Positions 17,072-25,923 are shown, counted from the stretch's first letter. The stretch: 64,000 nt of DNA from Actinopolymorpha rutila (GCF_013407855.1 NZ_JACBZH010000001.1:4774001-4838000), one strand, 5' to 3'. Notes: generated from the letters alone by a model not told the origin. Numbers and translations are program-made.

Positions 17072-17416
17072 ATGGCAAACGACTACTCGTACGAGATCGC
17101 ACTGCACGCCGGTGACGCGTGGCGGATCACCGACACCGGTGACCTCGCCCAGATCCCCGACCGCGACCCGAAGGAGACCGCCCGCGGCCTGCTGCAGGAC
17201 TGGGTCCTCGACCACCCCCGCGACCTGGTGGGCGGTCAGCGGCTGGAGGTCTTCGGCGACGACCCCGGCACCTATCCGCCCGAGCGCCAGACGGGTGCAC
17301 GGGTGTGGGTCTTCCGCGGCCGCCGGGTGGCACACGAGCAGCTACCGACCGCGGCCGCCTACCTCGTGACCGAACTCGAGGATCTGGGCGAGACCGAACT
17401 CGACATCAGGATCTGA
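17072..17416 (+). CDS. hypothetical protein, acidic, 114 residues
   Basis: The protein starts ANDYSYEIALHAGDAWRI and has no recognised family, membrane segment or signal peptide. It is acidic with a predicted alpha/beta make-up, and the C-terminus ends ELDIRI. It follows the PPOX gene by 3 bp, so the CoA-binding, PPOX and hypothetical genes form a three-gene unit. The gene is kept because of this tight spacing and its coding-like composition. Confidence 0.65.
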   Translation: MANDYSYEIALHAGDAWRITDTGDLAQIPDRDPKETARGLLQDWVLDHPRDLVGGQRLEVFGDDPGTYPPERQTGARVWVFRGRRVAHEQLPTAAAYLVTELEDLGETELDIRI

Positions 17417-17469
17417 GCCAGGGCCGCGACGACGACAACGCAGCCGACCGCGATGCGGGGAGTCACGAG

Positions 17470-18660
17470 TCAGGCGGTGAGGTCCGGCGTCCGGTAGAGC
17501 GTCGTGCCGTCGACGGTGATCTCCACGTCGCGCAGATACGGCCGCAGGTCGTCCGGGCTGACCTCCAGGCCGAGCCCGGGGCCGTCCGGCAGGTGCAACT
17601 GCCCTTCGGCGTCGGGCACCATCGGCGTCGTCGTGGCGGCCCGGGCCAGTGGCGACGCCTCGACCGGAAACTCGCACAGCAGGTGGTCGGGGAGCCCGGC
17701 GTACGGCTGCAGTGACGCCGACAGCGCCAGCGGCGAGGTGAAGGTGTGGTTGACGAACGTCACCCCGGCCTCCACGGCGTAGGCCGCGACCTCGCGGGCG
17801 GGGCCGATGCCGCCGATCCGGCCGGTGTCGATCTGGACGAACCCGATCCCGCCGTAGTCGATCAGATGCTGGGCGAGGTGCGGGTGGTGCGCGCCCTCCC
17901 CGCCCGCGAGCCGCACGCCGCGGCATCGCCGGGCGAGTTCGGCGTACGCCCGCAGCGCGCCGGTCTCGAACGGCTCCTCCAGCCAGGTGACGTCGCACTC
18001 CTCCAGCGCGGGCAGCCGAGCGGCGGCGGCCTCGACGTCCTCTCCCCACACCGTGCCGGCGTCCACCAGCAGGTGCCGGTCGGGGCCGAGGCCGGCGCGG
18101 GCGGCGCGTACCTGCTCGGCGTCCGCGGCCACCTCGCCGCGCCCGTAGGGTCCCCAGCCGAACTTCGCCGCCCGGAAACCGTCCGCGCGTACCTTCGCCG
18201 CCTTGGCCTCGGTCTGCGCCGGGGTGTCGCCGAACAGCGCCGAGGCGTACGCCGTCTTCGGGTACGCCCGCGGGTAGCCGAGCAGGGTGTGGACGGGCAC
18301 CTCCAGCCGCCGCCCGAGCAGGTCCCACAGCGCGATCTCGATGCCGGACAGCACGTGCGCGGCCTGCAGCAGGTCGAGGCTGTTGGCGCGGACGTCCCGG
18401 CTGATCCGGGCGATGTCGGCCGGGTCGGCCAGCCGCTGCCCGAGCACGGAGGCGGCGACCGGCTTGCACGCGCTGTGCGACATCGGGCAGACCAGGCCGG
18501 CAATGGTCGGCAGCGGCGCAGCCTCGCACTCACCCCAGCCGGTGTGGTCGCCGGCGCGCACCCGGACCAGCAGCATGTCCTGGCTGCCGTCGCCGATGTC
18601 CTCGATCCGCGGCATCGAAAGGTAGAAGAAGTCGATCGCCTCGACCACCGGAGGCGTCAT
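17470..18660 (-). CDS. mandelate racemase/muconate lactonizing enzyme family protein
   Basis: This 396-residue enolase-superfamily enzyme abstracts a proton next to a carboxylate. Metal ligands appear in order: LLVDAGTVWG (Asp), WLEEPF (Glu) and LAGGEGAHH (Glu). HTFTSPLAL supplies a C-terminal histidine, as in MR-type dehydratases and racemases. The second-strand lysine motif is AAKFGWG, with only one Lys. Its ATG overlaps the alpha-galactosidase stop (ATGA), so the two are translationally coupled. It probably acts on a sugar acid. The exact substrate is not readable. Confidence 0.82.
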   Translation of the reverse strand: MTPPVVEAIDFFYLSMPRIEDIGDGSQDMLLVRVRAGDHTGWGECEAAPLPTIAGLVCPMSHSACKPVAASVLGQRLADPADIARISRDVRANSLDLLQAAHVLSGIEIALWDLLGRRLEVPVHTLLGYPRAYPKTAYASALFGDTPAQTEAKAAKVRADGFRAAKFGWGPYGRGEVAADAEQVRAARAGLGPDRHLLVDAGTVWGEDVEAAAARLPALEECDVTWLEEPFETGALRAYAELARRCRGVRLAGGEGAHHPHLAQHLIDYGGIGFVQIDTGRIGGIGPAREVAAYAVEAGVTFVNHTFTSPLALSASLQPYAGLPDHLLCEFPVEASPLARAATTTPMVPDAEGQLHLPDGPGLGLEVSPDDLRPYLRDVEITVDGTTLYRTPDLTA

Positions 18661-20654
18661 CGGCTGCCGTCCCCCTCGGCCGGGACCCGGCGCAGGACGA
18701 CCACGGCCGACCCCTCCTCGGGCAGCGACACGGTCCAGCCGGACGCCAGCAGGTCCGCGCCCGTACGCCGGTCGGCGCTGTCGGCGCTGTCGGTGGTGCC
18801 CGCGTTGGCGCCGACGCCGGCCGGAGCGGTCCACTCCACGGCGTACTCCGCTTCCGGGTCCAGTGCCAGTGGCCGGATGAGGCGCGTCGGCTCCCCGCCG
18901 GACAGCCGGAACAGCAGCAGCAGGTGGTCGCCGGAGCCCTCACCGGGCGCACTCGCGGCCACCTCGCCGGTCAGGTCGCCGGTCACGTCGGCGGGCCCGT
19001 CGGGGGGCACGGGCAGGGTGTACTGGAACCCGGCCCACCGCTGCCCGCCGCCGAAGCGTTGCGGTTGCCCGGTGAGCCGGCGCAGCTCCCCACAGGCGAC
19101 GAACGGCGCTACCGTCTCGCGGTACTCCCCGTGCAGCGCCCGCAGCCGCTCGCGCACGGGCTCGGGCACCTCGGGCAGTTTCCAGGACAGGCCGTACCCA
19201 CCGACCATGGCGATCCGGCGGTAGTAGTCGAGCTGGTCGCCGGTCAGCGCGGGGTCGGCCGGCTCGAAGTTCTGGTGCGGGTGGTCGGACTTCCACCACT
19301 GCGACCAGCCCCAGTGCAGCATCCGGGACGGGTGCAGCATGGTGGACCCGCCCCACAGCAGCTGCAGGCCGTGCTCGGGCCAGTCCGGGTCGCTCAGGAA
19401 CGTCAGGTGGGTCTGGCGGGCCAGTCCGAGGTCGATGCGCAGGCCGCCGGAGGAGCAGTTCTCCAGGACCACCTCGGGGTGCCCGGCCCGCACCCGCTCC
19501 AGCACCGCGTAGTAGCCGGTGTAGTGCTCGAACAGGCCGTCGCCGTCGCCGTGGCCGTGGTCGGTGCGGTCGCAGCCGAGGCCAGGGTCGAGGTTGAAGT
19601 CGAACTTGATCCAGTCGGCGCCGTGTTCTGCGACCAGCCGGTTGAGAGTGTCGTACGCCCAGTCCTGCGCGGCGGGACTGCCGAGACAGACGTACCCCAG
19701 CGGATTCCCCTCGCGCCGGGCCACCAGCTCCGGACGCTCCTTCGCCAGCGAAGCCTTCGGGCCGAGCGCCTCGATCTCACACCACAACCCGAACCGCATG
19801 CCCTTGCCGTGCACGTGGTCGGCGAGCGCCCGTAGACCGGACGGGAACCGCCGGGCGTTGACCAGGTGCCAGTCGCCGCGGTAGTCCTCCCAGTGGGTGT
19901 CAGGGTCGGACGGCCCGAACCACCCGGCGTCCAGCGTGGCGATGTCGAACCCGAGTTCGGCGGCCACGTCGACGTTGGCGCGGAAGACGTCCTCGTCGAT
20001 GCTGTGGTCCTCATAGCTCCACCAGTGGTTCCACTCCAGCGGCAGCGACTCGGCGAACTCGTTGCGTGGGTACCACTGCACCCGGCCCACCTCGGCGAGC
20101 TGGACCGAGGCGTCGTCGAGGTCGGCGCCGGTGGCCACGACCACCCGGGGGCCGCGCACGCTCTGCCCGGGCGCGAGCGTCTTGGCGAAGCCGGTGTCGT
20201 GCAGCCCGCCGGTGATCCGCACGCCGCCGTCGGCTCCCTCGTCGAACCGCAGGACCCAGTTGCCCGACCAGGCGACGCTCACCACGACCACCCCGTCCGG
20301 GGCGTGCAGCGCACACCAGGGGTGGGTGGTGGCCGAGGAGCGCCCCGCCACGGACTCGAGCACCCGCGGAGTGCGCAACGGCTCGTTGACAGGGCTGAAC
20401 TCCTGGCCCCAGCCGCTGGTGTAGTAGCTCAGCACGTATCCGCCCGCGGACGGCTCGGGCAGGTCGAGCGTCACCGAGTCCAGCCGGTCGACCACGACGT
20501 CGCGGTCGCCGCCGTTGGTGACCTCCACCCAGGCCTCGGTCACGCCGGTGCCCTCGTGGTGCAGCGTGTGAGCACGGACCCGCAGCCCCTCGGCCGGCCC
20601 GTCGGTGCGGACGCCCTCGCCGAGCGTCACGGGGGTCAGCGAACTCAGCGACAT
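18657..20654 (-). CDS. alpha-galactosidase, glycoside hydrolase family 36
   Basis: This 665-residue enzyme has an N-terminal beta-sandwich and a catalytic barrel. TLDAGWFG, WIKFDFNLDPG (Asp nucleophile in KFD), ENCSSGG and FLSDPDWPEHG mark GH36, which removes terminal alpha-galactose from raffinose-type and galactomannan sugars. There is no signal peptide, so it acts inside the cell on imported oligosaccharides. The ATG at 20654 has GGAGGAG six bases upstream. It is coupled to the downstream enolase-superfamily gene. No transporter is encoded beside it. Activity on other alpha-galactosides or related sugars is possible. Confidence 0.85.
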   Translation of the reverse strand: MSLSSLTPVTLGEGVRTDGPAEGLRVRAHTLHHEGTGVTEAWVEVTNGGDRDVVVDRLDSVTLDLPEPSAGGYVLSYYTSGWGQEFSPVNEPLRTPRVLESVAGRSSATTHPWCALHAPDGVVVVSVAWSGNWVLRFDEGADGGVRITGGLHDTGFAKTLAPGQSVRGPRVVVATGADLDDASVQLAEVGRVQWYPRNEFAESLPLEWNHWWSYEDHSIDEDVFRANVDVAAELGFDIATLDAGWFGPSDPDTHWEDYRGDWHLVNARRFPSGLRALADHVHGKGMRFGLWCEIEALGPKASLAKERPELVARREGNPLGYVCLGSPAAQDWAYDTLNRLVAEHGADWIKFDFNLDPGLGCDRTDHGHGDGDGLFEHYTGYYAVLERVRAGHPEVVLENCSSGGLRIDLGLARQTHLTFLSDPDWPEHGLQLLWGGSTMLHPSRMLHWGWSQWWKSDHPHQNFEPADPALTGDQLDYYRRIAMVGGYGLSWKLPEVPEPVRERLRALHGEYRETVAPFVACGELRRLTGQPQRFGGGQRWAGFQYTLPVPPDGPADVTGDLTGEVAASAPGEGSGDHLLLLFRLSGGEPTRLIRPLALDPEAEYAVEWTAPAGVGANAGTTDSADSADRRTGADLLASGWTVSLPEEGSAVVVLRRVPAEGDGSR

Positions 20655-20715
20655 GTGGGACTCCTCCGGCGGGGGTGCAGGGGGCGGTCGGTCTGTCGGT
20701 TGGCCTGGCGGTCGG

Positions 20716-21291
20716 TCAGCGGAAGCCGACGGTGCGGCCGCGCCGGGACTTCAGCGCCGCGCCCTTGGCCCGTGCCTGGTCGGCGAGGTCGACCTGGAAC
20801 GCCTTCATCTGCTCCAGCAGGTCCGGGTCGGCGGCGGCCAGGATCCGGACGGCGAGCAACCCGGCGTTGCGGGCGTTGCCCACCGCGACCGTGGCCACCG
20901 GCACCCCGCCGGGCATCTGCACGATCGACAGCAGGGAGTCCAGCCCGTCCAGGTGCTTCAACGCGACCGGTACGCCGATCACCGGCAGCGGCGTCACGCT
21001 GGCCAGCATCCCCGGCAGGTGCGCCGCACCGCCGGCACCGGCGATCAGCACCCGCAGACCTCGGTCGGCGGCCCGCTCGCCGTAGTCGATCATCTCCCGC
21101 GCCATCCGGTGCGCGGAGACCACGTCGACCTCGTACGCGACGCCGAACTCCTCCAGCGCCTTGGTGGCCGCCTCCATCGTGGGCCAGTCGGAGTCCGAGC
21201 CCATGACGACCCCGACCACGGGTCCTCCCTCGGCCGGGCCCGGCCGGCCGGCCGCAGCGGCTGCGGCGGCCGCGGGCGTTCCCTCACTCAT
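20716..21291 (-). CDS. purE: N5-carboxyaminoimidazole ribonucleotide mutase
   Basis: This 191-residue enzyme converts N5-CAIR to CAIR in purine synthesis. Motifs VVMGSDSDWPTM, VVSAHRM, AGAGGAAHLPGM and IQMPGGVPVATVAVG are complete and include the catalytic histidine. ATG 21291 lies inside the purK stop region (8-bp overlap), so expression is coupled. The N-terminus carries an Ala-rich run (AAAAAAAA) before the fold begins. Confidence 0.95.
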   Translation of the reverse strand: MSEGTPAAAAAAAAGRPGPAEGGPVVGVVMGSDSDWPTMEAATKALEEFGVAYEVDVVSAHRMAREMIDYGERAADRGLRVLIAGAGGAAHLPGMLASVTPLPVIGVPVALKHLDGLDSLLSIVQMPGGVPVATVAVGNARNAGLLAVRILAAADPDLLEQMKAFQVDLADQARAKGAALKSRRGRTVGFR

Positions 21292-22441
21292 CGATGTCTC
21301 CCGTGAGATAGGCGGCCGCGTGCCGGGCACGGGCGCGTACGTCGTCCAGGTCGTCCCCGAAGGTCGTCACGTGGCCGATCTTGCGGCCCGGACGTACCTC
21401 CTTGCCGTACAGATGCACACGCAGTGCGGGGTCGCGGGCCTGGCAGTGCAGCAGGCCCCGGTGCATGTCGGGGTAGTCGCCGCCCAGGATGTTGACCATC
21501 ACGGTCCAGGGGGCCCGGGCCTGCGGGGAGCCGAGCGGCAGGTCGAGCACGGCGCGCAGGTGGTTCTCGAACTGGCTGGTGACCGCGCCCTCGATGCTCC
21601 AGTGGCCGGTGTTGTGCGGGCGCATGGCCAGCTCGTTGACGAGGATGCGGCCGTCGCGGGTCTCGAACAGCTCCACCGCGAGCAGGCCCACCACGTCCAG
21701 CTCGCCCGCGATCCGCAGCGCGATCCCCTGGGCGCGTACGGCGAGCTCCTCCGACAGGCCCGGCGCGGGCGCGATCACCTCGTGGCAGATGCCGTCGCGC
21801 TGCACCGACTCGACCACGGGGTAGGCGATCGCCTGCCCGGACGGGGACCGCGCGACGAGCGCGGACAGCTCCCGGGCGTAGTCGACGCGTTCCTCGGCGA
21901 GAACGGGGATGCCGGCGTCGAAGACGCCCGTCTCCTCCGCGGCGCGCAGGTCCTCGACCATCCATACGCCCTTGCCGTCGTACCCGCCGCGGGTCGTCTT
22001 CAGCACCAGCGGCCAGCCGCCGAGCTCATCGGCGGTGTCCGCGAGGTCCGACAGCCCCTTGAGCGCGGCGTGGCGGGGACAGGGCACGCCGAGCGCGGTC
22101 AGGCGTTCGCGCATCGCGCCCTTGTCCTGCGCGTAGAGCAACGCGTGCGGTCCCGGGCGTACCGCCACCCCGGCGTCCACCAGCTGGTGCAGGTGGTCGG
22201 TGGGTACATGCTCGTGGTCGAAGGTCACCGCGTCGCAGCCGGCCGCGAAGTCCCGAAGGGTACGCAGGTCGCGATAGTCGCCGACCGTGACGTGCCGGGC
22301 AACCTGGGCGGCGGACACCTCCGGGCCCTCCGCGAGCACCCGGAACGTCACCCCCAGCGCGATCCCGGCCTGGTGCGTCATCCGGGCCAGCTGGCCGCCG
22401 CCGATCATCCCTACGGTCGGGACACCCACGAGGTTGGACAC
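21284..22441 (-). CDS. purK: N5-carboxyaminoimidazole ribonucleotide synthase
   Basis: This 385-residue ATP-grasp enzyme makes N5-CAIR from AIR, bicarbonate and ATP. It shows VGMIGGGQLARM at the N-terminus, TFDHEHV, KTTRGGYDGKGV for ATP binding and NELAMRPHNTGHWSIEG near the active site. GTG 22441 is the start because a TAGCCT -10 box ends exactly seven bases upstream, the leaderless pattern. The open frame continues upstream to 23488 but its sequence there is not coding-like. It is followed by an overlapping purE. Confidence 0.95.
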   Translation of the reverse strand: MSNLVGVPTVGMIGGGQLARMTHQAGIALGVTFRVLAEGPEVSAAQVARHVTVGDYRDLRTLRDFAAGCDAVTFDHEHVPTDHLHQLVDAGVAVRPGPHALLYAQDKGAMRERLTALGVPCPRHAALKGLSDLADTADELGGWPLVLKTTRGGYDGKGVWMVEDLRAAEETGVFDAGIPVLAEERVDYARELSALVARSPSGQAIAYPVVESVQRDGICHEVIAPAPGLSEELAVRAQGIALRIAGELDVVGLLAVELFETRDGRILVNELAMRPHNTGHWSIEGAVTSQFENHLRAVLDLPLGSPQARAPWTVMVNILGGDYPDMHRGLLHCQARDPALRVHLYGKEVRPGRKIGHVTTFGDDLDDVRARARHAAAYLTGDIDE

Positions 22442-22448
22442 GTCCGCG

Positions 22449-22454
22449 AGGCTA
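22449..22454 (-). promoter_or_regulatory. -10 box (TAGCCT) of purK, leaderless
   Basis: TAGCCT on the minus strand ends seven bases before GTG 22441. It is 49 bp from the oppositely oriented gtrA box, forming a divergent promoter pair. Confidence 0.6.
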
Positions 22455-22503
22455 CCGGGCGGCACCGGGCGTGCCCGGACCGGGCGGGCGGTGTGGATGC
22501 CGG

Positions 22504-22509
22504 TAGGCT
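22504..22509 (+). promoter_or_regulatory. -10 box (TAGGCT) of the GtrA-family gene
   Basis: TAGGCT lies 10 bp before GTG 22520 and 49 bp before GTG 22559. Transcription would start near 22516. Confidence 0.55.
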
Positions 22510-22558
22510 CCCCCGGTCCGTGCAAGCTTCCGTACCCGTCCCGTCCACGCGAGGTCTC

Positions 22559-23059
22559 GTGAAACCCCTCGACGCGTTCCAGTCCCGGGTTCGCCGACTC
22601 GCCGACGAGCTGGCGAAGTTCGGCGCGGTCGGCGCGGTCGCGTTCGTCGTCGACCTGGGCGGGTTCAACCTGCTGCGCTACGGCCTGGACCACCACGGCC
22701 CGCTGGAGCACAAGCCGCTGACCGCCCGGACGATCTCGGTGGTCCTCGCCACCCTGGTGGCGTACTTCGGCAACCGGCACTGGACCTGGAAGGACCGTCC
22801 GCGCCGGGCCGTGCACCACGAGTACGCGTTGTTCTTCCTGCTGAACTTCGCCGCGCTCGTGGTCAACCTGGCGATTCTCGGAGTCGCCAACTACGTGCTC
22901 GGCCTGCACGACCCGCTGTCCAACCTGGTCGCCAACCTGGTGGGAATCGGCCTCGGCACGCTGATGAGGTTCTGGTCCTACCGCCGCTTCGTCTTCCGCG
23001 CACCGGTCGAGGTGAGCGCGGACGGCGAGCCCGACCCGCGGCTGTCCTCGCCGGTCTGA
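22559..23059 (+). CDS. GtrA-family membrane protein
   Basis: This 166-residue protein has four hydrophobic segments and the GtrA features KFGAVGAVAFVVDLGGFNLL, YFGNRHWTWK and LGTLMRFWSYRRFVF. GtrA proteins are thought to flip or escort lipid-linked sugars during wall or surface glycan assembly. GTG 22559 has GAGG four bases upstream; GTG 22520 would add 13 residues. The last 82 bp overlap the convergent histidine kinase gene, so each transcript is antisense to the other's end. Confidence 0.8.
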   Translation: MKPLDAFQSRVRRLADELAKFGAVGAVAFVVDLGGFNLLRYGLDHHGPLEHKPLTARTISVVLATLVAYFGNRHWTWKDRPRRAVHHEYALFFLLNFAALVVNLAILGVANYVLGLHDPLSNLVANLVGIGLGTLMRFWSYRRFVFRAPVEVSADGEPDPRLSSPV

Positions 23060-24081
23060 GCGCCGGTCCGCCTGCCGGTCTGGGTGCCGGTCTGGTCCGA
23101 GCCGCCGCGCGGCAGGAAGACCGCGAACACCGCGGGGCTGCGGGAGATCATCTCCAGTCGCCCGCCGCCGGCCTCGGCGAGGTCGCGGGCCAGGGCGAGA
23201 CCGAGGCCGGTCCCGCTGCGGCCGCTGACCGCCCGTTCGAAGACCCGTTGACCAAGCTGCGCGGGTACGCCGGGCCCGGCGTCGGACACCTCGACCACCA
23301 CCGAGCCGCTGGGCGGAAGGCCGGTGGTGCGGCGCAGGACCACGACCGTGCCGCCGCCGTGGTGCAGGGCGTTCTCCAGCAACGTCGCCAGCACGTGTCC
23401 GAGCGTCCCGGGCGTGGCGTTCACCGTCAGGCCCGGCTCGCCGGTCACGTCTATCCGCCGGCCGACCCGGTCGAACGCCGGCCGCCACTCCGCCACCTGC
23501 TGGCGTACGACATGGTCGACGTCGACCAGCGTCCGCTGCGCGACGTGGGTGTCCCTGCTCTGTGACAGCAGCCGGTCGACCACGTGGGACAGGCGTTCGA
23601 CCTGCCCGAGCGCGATGCCGGCTTCCTCGCGGACCACCTCGGGGTCCTTGGTGGCGAGGATCTCCTCCAGCCGCATCGACAGCGCGGTCAGCGGCGAGCG
23701 CAGCTGGTGGGAGGCGTCCTGGGACAGCTGGCGTTCGGCGGCCAGCAGGTCGGTGATCCGGATGGCGCTCTTCTCCAGCGCGCCGGCCACCCGGTCGAGT
23801 TCGGGCAGGCCGTACCGATGGCGGTGCGGACGCGGGTCACCAGAGCCCAGGCGTTCGGCCGCGGCGGCGAGCTCTTCCAGCGAACGCGAGATGCCGCGCG
23901 CCTGCCAGACCCCGATGCCGATCGCGACCAGCACGGCGATCGCCCCGAAGGCGACCAGGGTCAGACGTTCGGTCCAGCCGGCACCGAAGTAGTGGCCCCT
24001 GAACGCGGCGATCGGCAACGCGAACAACGTCGCCGTGACCACGGCGATAACCACCGTGGTGACGACCAACCGGCGACGCAT
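22978..24081 (-). CDS. two-component sensor histidine kinase
   Basis: This 367-residue kinase has membrane segments near 5-27 and 40-60 with only about 12 residues between them, so it lacks a sizeable outside sensor domain. A HAMP-like region follows. The phosphorylated histidine is H125 in SQDASHQLRSPLTAL. The ATPase domain shows LLENALHHG, DAGPGVP and GTGLGLALAR. After about residue 325 a Thr/Gly-rich tail runs into the convergent gtrA-like gene. It is followed upstream by its response regulator (gap 29 bp). The signal is unknown, possibly an envelope or membrane condition. Confidence 0.9.
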   Translation of the reverse strand: MRRRLVVTTVVIAVVTATLFALPIAAFRGHYFGAGWTERLTLVAFGAIAVLVAIGIGVWQARGISRSLEELAAAAERLGSGDPRPHRHRYGLPELDRVAGALEKSAIRITDLLAAERQLSQDASHQLRSPLTALSMRLEEILATKDPEVVREEAGIALGQVERLSHVVDRLLSQSRDTHVAQRTLVDVDHVVRQQVAEWRPAFDRVGRRIDVTGEPGLTVNATPGTLGHVLATLLENALHHGGGTVVVLRRTTGLPPSGSVVVEVSDAGPGVPAQLGQRVFERAVSGRSGTGLGLALARDLAEAGGGRLEMISRSPAVFAVFLPRGGSDQTGTQTGRRTGAQTGEDSRGSGSPSALTSTGARKTKRR

Positions 24082-24110
24082 CCGACCTGCCCCCTGCCCT
24101 GCTCAGCCGC

Positions 24111-24932
24111 TCAGCCACGCTCGAAGCGGAAGCCGACGCCGCGCACCGTGGTGATGAACTTCGGGTCCGACGCGTCGTCGCCCAGCTTCCTGCGCAGCCA
24201 GGAGATGTGCATGTCCAGTGTCTTGGTCGACGACCACCAGGTGGTCTCCCAGACCTCGCGCATCAGCTGGTCCCGGGTCACCACCCGGCCCGTCTCGCGG
24301 ACCAGGACGCGCAGCAGGTCGAACTCCTTGGCGGTCAGGTGGAGTTCCTCACCCGCGAGCCAGGCACGGCGGGACTCGGCGTCGATGCGTACGCCGGCGC
24401 CCTCCTCCGCGGGTCCGTCCGACCAGCCCTCCGGCTTGCCCCGCCGCAGCAGTGCGCGCACGCGCGCGAGCAGCTCGGCCAGCCGGAACGGCTTGGTCAC
24501 GTAGTCGTCGGCGCCGGCGTCCAGGCCGACCACCGTGTCCACCTCGTCGGCACGGGCGGTGAGCACGAGAACGGGGACGCGGTTGCCGTCGACCCGCAGC
24601 CGCCGGCAGACCTCCAGGCCGTCGACGTCGGGCAGGCCGAGGTCGAGGACCACGAGGTCGAACGAGCCGCCCGACAGGATCGCCAGCGCCGGCTCGCCCG
24701 CCGCGGTGACCTCCACGTCGTACCCCTCCCGGCGCAGTGCCCGGGCCAGCGGGTCGGAGATCGCCGGATCGTCCTCGGCGAGCAGGATCTGGTGCCCGTG
24801 CCGGCCGGTCTGGTCGTTCACCAGGGTGCCGCTCACGCCGGGGAGCTCGTTGTCGGCGCAGGACTCACCCGGTGGCCGGTTGAGGGTGCGCCGCCCACTC
24901 TGCTCGCCCACCACAGACGCGCTTCGTGTCAT
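24111..24932 (-). CDS. OmpR/PhoB-family response regulator
   Basis: This 273-residue regulator has a receiver domain with acidic pocket E53-D54-D55, phosphorylated D97 in VVLDLGLPDVDG, and a KPF lysine. The C-terminal winged helix contains LTAKEFDLLRVLV and TTVRGVGFRFE. About 47 unusual residues precede the receiver. The ATG at 24932 is nevertheless supported by a TACGAT box seven bases upstream; an internal start near residue 39 (VNDQTG) would give a normal length. It pairs with the kinase encoded directly downstream. Confidence 0.9.
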   Translation of the reverse strand: MTRSASVVGEQSGRRTLNRPPGESCADNELPGVSGTLVNDQTGRHGHQILLAEDDPAISDPLARALRREGYDVEVTAAGEPALAILSGGSFDLVVLDLGLPDVDGLEVCRRLRVDGNRVPVLVLTARADEVDTVVGLDAGADDYVTKPFRLAELLARVRALLRRGKPEGWSDGPAEEGAGVRIDAESRRAWLAGEELHLTAKEFDLLRVLVRETGRVVTRDQLMREVWETTWWSSTKTLDMHISWLRRKLGDDASDPKFITTVRGVGFRFERG

Positions 24933-25270
24933 GGGGCCGATCGTACGACCGTGACCACGGCGGGTCGCCGCTCACCCGCCAGCGGACGGCGGCCGACCGT
25001 GGTCCGCCCGGGGTCCGACCGGGGTCCGACCGGGCCTGTTCCGGGTGGAGCGTTCCGAGTAGGGCGTTCTCGAGTACGCCGTCGGGTCCGGGAGGGATGT
25101 CCGATCTGCCCGGTAGTTCCCCCGGGCAAGGGTCGTGCCCCGGCCGTTCGGACGGTCCCTCCCGGACCTGCCCGTGTGCCCGGTTAGCGGGCAGAGGTGC
25201 CTGGGTAGGTCGTCACCGGCGCGACCTGGCGGGCCCCGCCTACGGAGCGCCCGGGTGGCAGGGGGTCTGC
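24933..25270. other. intergenic region between response regulator and lipoprotein genes
   Basis: This 338-bp region starts with the response regulator promoter. Around 25005-25035 short direct repeats of ggggtccgacc occur. No coding sequence is supported. The lipoprotein promoter on the plus strand was not resolved. Confidence 0.4.
24940..24945 (-). promoter_or_regulatory. -10 box (TACGAT) of the response regulator gene, leaderless
   Basis: TACGAT on the minus strand ends seven bases before ATG 24932. Confidence 0.55.
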
Positions 25271-25273
25271 GTG

Positions 25274-25894
25274 ATGGGGTCGACGCCTCTCACCGCGCGT
25301 GGCCGCTCCCGGTCCGTGCCGGCCTGGGGAAAGGCCGCCGCGACGACCGCGGCGGCGATGGTGACGCTGACCGCCTCGGCGCTCGTCGGCGGGTGCCAGG
25401 GTTCCTCGCCCTCGCCGGACAACTCCTCGTCCTCACCGGCCGCCACTCCCGTGCCCACGATCGGCACGATGGAAGCGGACGGGGTGGGCGCGTCCGGCGT
25501 CAGTGACGTGGTGGTGGGACCCGGCCGCCGCCCGCTCTACCGGAACTCCGTGGACACCGCCGCCAGGATCCGCTGCGTCGATGCGTGTGCCCGCGCCTGG
25601 CCGCCGGTGCTCGTTCCCGCGGGGGTGACCGTCCCCGCCAAGGTGGCCGGGGTGAACGGCACGTTCGGCGTGGTCCTCCGGCCTGACCGGACCCGGCAGC
25701 TCGCGCTGGACGGCAGGCCGCTCTACCGCTACAACGCCGACCGGGTGGACGGGTCGGTCGGCGGCAACGGGTCGCAGGTCGACTTCGGCGGCCGGAAGTA
25801 CACCTGGTGGGTGGTCACCACGCTCGGCACGGTGGCCTCGCAGACGCCGACACCGACGAGCACGCCGGGGACCTCTCAGTACCAGGGGTACTGA
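25274..25894 (+). CDS. secreted lipoprotein with two Lipoprotein_15-type repeats
   Basis: This 206-residue protein has a basic N-terminus, a hydrophobic stretch and lipobox LVGGC, so it should be lipid-anchored outside the membrane. A Ser/Pro linker follows. Two related repeats begin GRRPLYRNS and GRPLYRYN; the first continues RCVDACARAWPPV with two cysteines, and the second ends TWWVV. This matches the PF03640 repeat family of unknown function. Start may be GTG 25271 or ATG 25274. The stop lies inside a 21-bp hairpin. Confidence 0.8.
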   Translation: MGSTPLTARGRSRSVPAWGKAAATTAAAMVTLTASALVGGCQGSSPSPDNSSSSPAATPVPTIGTMEADGVGASGVSDVVVGPGRRPLYRNSVDTAARIRCVDACARAWPPVLVPAGVTVPAKVAGVNGTFGVVLRPDRTRQLALDGRPLYRYNADRVDGSVGGNGSQVDFGGRKYTWWVVTTLGTVASQTPTPTSTPGTSQYQGY

Positions 25895-25907
25895 GAGGTC
25901 CCCGGCG
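25863..25907. terminator. bidirectional terminator, 21-bp perfect stem
   Basis: Perfect 21-bp arms (25863-25883 and 25887-25907) surround a 3-base loop. The hairpin overlaps the lipoprotein stop codon and lies between convergent genes, so it probably ends transcription from both sides. No long T-tract follows, as is common in high-GC actinobacteria. Confidence 0.75.
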
Positions 25908-25923
25908 GGCGTACTTCTCGGCT

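Noticed and set aside
18924..21206. Long plus-strand frames antisense to the alpha-galactosidase and purE genes
   Set aside because: They lie opposite clear enzymes, have shadow-frame composition and no ribosome sites.
21284..23488. 734-residue minus-strand frame extending purK
   Set aside because: Upstream residues are Arg/Gly/Pro-rich and antisense to gtrA-like and kinase DNA; the leaderless GTG at 22441 gives a normal PurK.
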